Shown one piece after another: positions 49,701 through 55,700 of a stretch of DNA of 64,000 nucleotides (positions within the stretch are counted from its first letter, which is position 1; each line of letters begins with the position of its first letter). Both the position numbers and the translations under genes were made by a program. Location of the stretch: positions 15,415,138 through 15,479,137 of the forward strand of contig NC_084831.1 of assembly GCF_033115175.1 (NCBI RefSeq). Direction: 5' to 3'. The DNA is from Lepus europaeus. Taxonomy: Eukaryota > Chordata > Mammalia > Lagomorpha > Leporidae. Below the pieces are notes generated by a model that was not told where the DNA came from, did not search any database, and saw only the letters and a program-made list of their open reading frames with translations.

Positions 49701-52700
49701 GGGCAGGGAGCCAGGGAGCTGAGGGACTGTGTGGGGGCTGGGAGTGAGCCCAAGCCCACCTGATCCTGGCTCATGCGCCCAGCCGCTCTGCCACTGTGCC
49801 TCTGGGAGCTGGGGAGACTGAGTCCGGCTGCCGTGTCTGCACTCCCCCGGGACTGCCGTGGAGCCGTGGAGTTCCCACGGCTGGACGTGCTAGCCCACTG
49901 CATTCCTCTGTGCTAGCGGCAGAGCCGATGCGAGCGCTGCACGGCCAGCGATGGGAGCGCAGCGCGGCAGCAGCAACACCGACCCCGATGCAAGCGGCTG
50001 CGTCACTGATGCGTGGGCTCGCCACGGTGTGCTTTTTCTCGTTCTTCAGGGGCGTACTGCTCCTTACAGAAACCAGGGTTTCTGCAGGACACAGCACCGT
50101 GTTTCCCTGGCAGTGGAGTCCCCTGCCTCGCACCTGCTGACTGTGAACAGCACTGAGACCCACGCCACGCAGATCCGTGCCTGTGCACCCTGGGGTTCAC
50201 ACAGTGGCAAAGCCACCTGACCACGCACTGCTCACATGCAGGCCCCAAGACGCTACACGGCTTGCCCGGAGTCAGACAGCCAAGATGTGGGAGCCTGGGC
50301 TCTCACGTGGCGGGCACTGGGGCCCCTCTGTCTCTCAGGACATGGACAAGATGATGACCTCAGCAAAGACCACCGGATGCCCACTCTGGACCAGGCGCTG
50401 TTCTGAGTGGTTCACCCAGTAAAGCCTTCCAACAGCTTAGGAGGCAGTCGCTAATTCATCCCCATCTTATAAATGAGAAAACTGAGCCACAAGACAGTGA
50501 ATGATTTGACCCAAGGGCATGCGGGCAGTAACTGTCAGAGCCAGGATCCGAACCAGGAATCTGGCTCCGCAGCCCTGGAAGGGGCCAAAGGTCAAGAATG
50601 CATTTGGCTTTCCCTAAAATTGTTTTCCCCTGAAATACTCCTCTTCTTCCAGGGCTCAGTATTTCTCCAGCAACTGTGTGTCCATGCAGTACATATCCCT
50701 GTACCTGCCCCAGGAGGCCACCAGGGAGCCTGGCGCTGCCCCCGCCACCTCCCCTGGTGCCCACCTGCCCACTGGCCCGCGTGCCAGGCAACGCACCCTT
50801 GAAGTCGCCAGGCTGGTCAAAGCGCAGGTGGATCTGGTCACGGAAGCGGCGGCTGCTCTGGCACATGTTGGTGACCCCGAAGCAGAAGCAGGGCAGGCAG
50901 GAGGCGCTGGGCTCCAGGTAGAAGTGCCCGTCGGGGCAGGGGCCTGCTGGGCAGCAGGGGAGGGCGGTTATGGCTGGCCACCAGCAGGAGGCCCAGCCCT
51001 GCACCCAGGGCCCATCCTGCCCCCGGTCCCCGGCCCGTACCTCGCTGCGGGATGAGCTCAAGGACACCATCAGGAATGCCGAACACCATGCCCCGGGCGT
51101 TCATGGCCTCACAGGTGTAAGCACCCTGGTCTGACTCCTTCACATCGCGGATGATCAGGGTGCCACGGCCGCCCTCGCTGGTCATTGTCACTCTGGTGGG
51201 CCCCAAGACGGTGAGGAGGTGGGGTCCTGGCTGCTGCCCCACCCCCCTTCCCACCCACCGCCTGGGCCCCGTCGCACCTGGGGTGAGAGGGGATGTGACC
51301 CCAGTTGAGCCTCCAGTTGATGATAGGGGTGGGGACCCCAATGGCCACGCAAGTGAAGGTCACTGTCTGGCCCCGCGAAGCCTGGATCGACTCCTGGGGA
51401 GGGGTCACCACCTGCGGGGGCACTGGGGAGACCAGGGCTGGGGTGAAGGGTCTGAGGGGCCAAGGGAGGGGTTGGGGGGGGGAAGCTCCTAGGAGCCAGG
51501 CAGGTGAAGGGTGGGGGCTGTGGACAGAAGCACCTGGCACCCAGCGCAGGGGCAGGGCCCGCATCCCCCCCCCCCCCCCCCGCGCCCTGCTCACTGCAGC
51601 CAAACTCGTCGCTGCGGTCGGGGCAGTCGCTCTCCTCGTCACAGTGGAAGCTGGCTGGGATGCAAGTACTGGTGGACACGCAGCGGAACTGGGTGGGGCC
51701 ACACACCTCCTCGGGACGCTTGACAGCTAGGGGACAGAGCCACGTGGTGTGGGCACCGGGGGCACCCCTGCAGGGAGGCCCAGCCCATTCCTGAGCCCAG
51801 CAGTCCACCCAACGTCCCAGGTCCCTCTCTCATCCTGCCCACGGTGCCACCCCAGTGTGACCCACGTCTGCCAAGGAACAGCTCCTCCCATCACCCTGCC
51901 CCCAGCACTCACGCCCCGCCCCCTGCCTCCCCTGAAACAGTTCTGCCTGGCATGGTACAGTCCCAGCCACAGTGTCCCTTAGTCCCAGAGTCACGAGTGT
52001 CGCCTCATGTGTGCACATGGGCCCCATGGAAGGTTCGGCCACAGGGCGGTACCTCCGGACACCAGGGACCCTGCACTGGGGATCCTGTTCTTTCTGTAGG
52101 ACTGGCACGTGAGGGGCCTGCCCCATCAGCTCCTCCTGTGGGGCTCAACGCTTGGCGCCCCACTCACGGGCCCAAGGGTGGCACTGGACCCCAGGCAGCC
52201 GCATCTCTACCAGTCAGAGGCCCGGAGCCCATCTGGCTCTGCGGCTGGGCCCCTGCTAGGCAGCTCCAGTAGCTGGGGATGAGCATTCTTCTTGGACAGA
52301 CAGCTCGAGAGAGAGCACACATGGAGACACACAGAAGAGGCAGGGGAGCTCGCCATGCAGAGGGCCAGCCCAGAGGAGCCACAGGGCCTCTGTCCCAACG
52401 CCTGGAGAAACCTGAGGCATTGCGCTTGCTAGTCTGGTGCTGTTAATGAGGCCCTGGCCTGCCCTGGCCTCTTCTCCGGCAGAGGCCTCTGTGCGACCAA
52501 AGCCCTCGATTACTTTGTCTCTCCCAAGGGGCTGGCGTCGTCAGGCAAGCTTAGAGCCACAAGAAGGGCGTCACCAGCAACCTGCCTCTCTCCAGTGCTT
52601 GCTGTGGGGCAGGGAGGGTGGAGGCAAGGAGAAGCCAGACCAGCCCCCAGCAGCCATGTCCACAGGGAAATGGTTTGAACATCCCCAGGGTTGGACCGAC

Positions 52701-55700
52701 GAGCCGGGGCTTCGCCTCCCAGGACAGCACGCGGGACGCTACATGTGGCCTCTGACTCTCCAGCCTCCTTCACCAAGGTGACTGTCATGGCACCCCAAGG
52801 ATGGACTGGATGGCTGGGGGAAATGGATGTTGGGCAATCGATGCGTGGATGGTTAGGTAGATGCACGGGAGGGTGGGAAGGGGGAGGGATGGACACTAGG
52901 TGGGTAGAGGAAGAGGTGGGTGGACAGGCGACGGATGGATGGATGACTGGGTGGGTGAAAGGTGAAGGATGGATAGACAGGTAGTGAAACGCATGGAGAG
53001 ATGGATGGGAGGGGGAATGTGGAGCCGAAGTGTGGACAGCGGGATGAAAGCTGGGTAGACAGGCAATGGATGCACGGGTGGGTGGGTGGATGGGTGGGTA
53101 GTTGGATGGGTAGATACTGGATGGATATATGGGTGGGTGGATGGATGGGTAGATGTTGGATGGATATAGGGATGGGTGGGTGGATGGGTGGGTGTGTGGG
53201 TGGGTGGATGGGTGGATGCATGGGTGGGTGGATGGATGGGTAGATACTGGATGGATATATGGGTGGGTGGATGGATGGGTAGATACTGGATGGATATATG
53301 GGTGGGTGGATGGATGGGTAGATACTGGATGGATATATGGGTGGGTGGGTGGATGGGTGGGCGAGGGGACAGATGGGTGGGAGAGAAGGATGCTGTGATG
53401 AAGGGTGGCTGGCTGGGTGACTGAATGGGTGACTGGTCTGACAGACCGATGAAGAAGTGAGCACATGGAGAACAATCACTCAGAGCCAGTGTCACGGTTC
53501 CACGCTGTGGTTTGAATGTGTCCTCCGAAGGTCAAGGTTGGACACTTCAGGCAACAGGTTGAGAGGTGGGGCCCGTAAGAGGGGAGTAGGTCCTCAGGGC
53601 TCTGCCTCGGGAATGGGCTGATGCGGTTACTGGGGAAGGGGGTTTGTGGACAAAGGATGAATTTGATTCCCTTCCTGCTCCCTTGAGAGCTCTCTGCCGT
53701 GGCAGGTGCAGCAAGGGGGCTGTCTCCAGGTGTGGCCTTGAGACCGTGAGCCGAGTGAACGTCTGCTGTGTGCAAGTCTCCCGGGACAAGCGCTCCATGA
53801 GAGCAGCACACCGCGGACGGAGCCTTGGCCTCGCGCCTGCCTCCTTCTGGCACTGCAAGCCACCTTCGTCATTCACCTGAGCCCACACAAACATACAGAC
53901 AGAGAAATGCAATGAGGAGACATGGGCCACGGCAGTACAGCCACGCTCGGCCTACAGTCATGCTGCTCCCTACAAAGGCCAGCTCGGAGCGAGAGTCTGG
54001 TCAGAGACACCTCGGCCCTGGTCTCTGGGCCTTCCCCGCTCAGCCGGAGAGGGGCCGATGCACCTGCCTGAGAAGGGGTGGGGCGGGGCACCGGCCGGAC
54101 CCACGGACACTCACGGCAGTCGGCCTCGTCGGTGCGGTCCTCGCAGTCAAAGTCACCATCGCAGCGCCACAGCTTGAGGGCACAGTGCCCGTTTCCGCAG
54201 GGGAACTCATTGGGCTCACAGGGCGGCGTGGGGCCTGGTGGATGGGGCAGGGTCAGTGGCGGCCCTGCCCTGGCCAGTGCCTGATTGCCTGCACCCCCCG
54301 CCAGCCCCGGCCGGCGCTCACCGCAGTCCAGCTCGTCGCTGCCGTCCGTGCAGTCTTCCTGCCCATCACAGACGTAGTCTTTGGGGATGCAGTGCCCGCT
54401 GTGGCATGCAGCCTCGTGGGGCCCACAGGGCTCAGGCCTGCCTGGACTGGGGAACAGAGGCTGGGGAATGGCCATGTCTGGTGGCCGCCGTGTGGCGACC
54501 TCTGGCTGGGGCGGGAAAGACGGTGTCTCCAAAAAGGGCTGCGTGGTGCTGAGCGCTGGGATCAGTTCCTCTGTGGATGGAACACAGGGGACCCTTAGCA
54601 GGAGGGGCGGCTCCTCAGTCCTCGCGCCAAGTCCACAGGTCCTCCCTGCACCCCCAAGAGAACGCCCTGCAGCCCTGACCGTGACGTCACCACGCTCGGC
54701 CTGCTTCCCCTGACTCCTCCACCTGTGCCCCAGCCTCACGGCCCAGGACTAACTCTGAGCCCTGGGTGAAGAACCCTGACCCCGCCCTGGTGTCCACAGG
54801 CCACGTGTGCCCCCAGACAGCCCCTCACCGCAGTTGAGCTCATCCGACATGTCCCTGCAGTCGGGCCGCCGGTCACAGCGATACTCCAGGGCTATGCACT
54901 CGTTGTGGCTGTGGCAGGCAAACTCAGCCTCGGTGCAGACCCTCGGGATCTGGGGCACTGCGGAGGTGAGAGGAGTCAGAGGGGGCAGGCGGGGGGTGGA
55001 CAGCACAGGCAGTGCACGGCGGCGAGGGGGCCACTGTGGCAGACACGGTGAGCACTTGGTGGGCACATCCACAGCACGCACAGGACGTGAGACACATGGC
55101 GGTGGCCTTGGAGGTCCCTTACAGGGACGCACACACAGCAGACATGCCACACGTATGCAGCCACCACACCACACACATGCAGGCCACAGCCTGGCCCAGC
55201 GAGGAGGGAGGAGGGAGCGAGAGGGCAGCTGCGGGCCGGGCCCAGCCATCTGGCCTTGTCCTCCCTCCGTCCCTGAACTTCTCAACGTCCCCAGCCGGGC
55301 CCAGGCTGGGCTTACACTCTCACCTGACGTCACTGTGACCCCCACGGCGGCCGGAGGGGACGGGGGGGTCTGTGCTGCAAAGGAAGGTGCGGTCAGCAGC
55401 CGACCCGCCTGGGCCAGGCCCATGCCGCCATCCCCAGGCAGGAAGACTCATTGCAAAGTGGGAGTAGACTTGGGCTTGGGGATGTTCGAAGAGCAAGCCT
55501 GAGTGTTGGGTGCGGTCACTGAGGCCTTAGGTGCAGAACAAGGTGGGTGTTTTCTGACCGGGCTGAATCGTGGCAAAATTGAGCTTTGTTCGGAGGCAGG
55601 GATGGTGACTTGTGGGAGCCTTCCCAGGGAGAGGAGAGTGAGATGGAGAGGGGGCCGGAGAGCCAGAGCCCGTAAGGGATGCGCTGAGACTGTGTGGCCC

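Noticed and set aside
53001-53424. Plus-strand ORFs of 80-82 codons rich in [14 protein letters not shown] repeats, and a minus ORF of Ser-His-Pro-Ile repeats over 52510-53495
   Set aside because: They are read-through of the minisatellite. Its 39-nt period is a multiple of 3, so all frames stay open and look repetitive; no start context, splice structure or homology.
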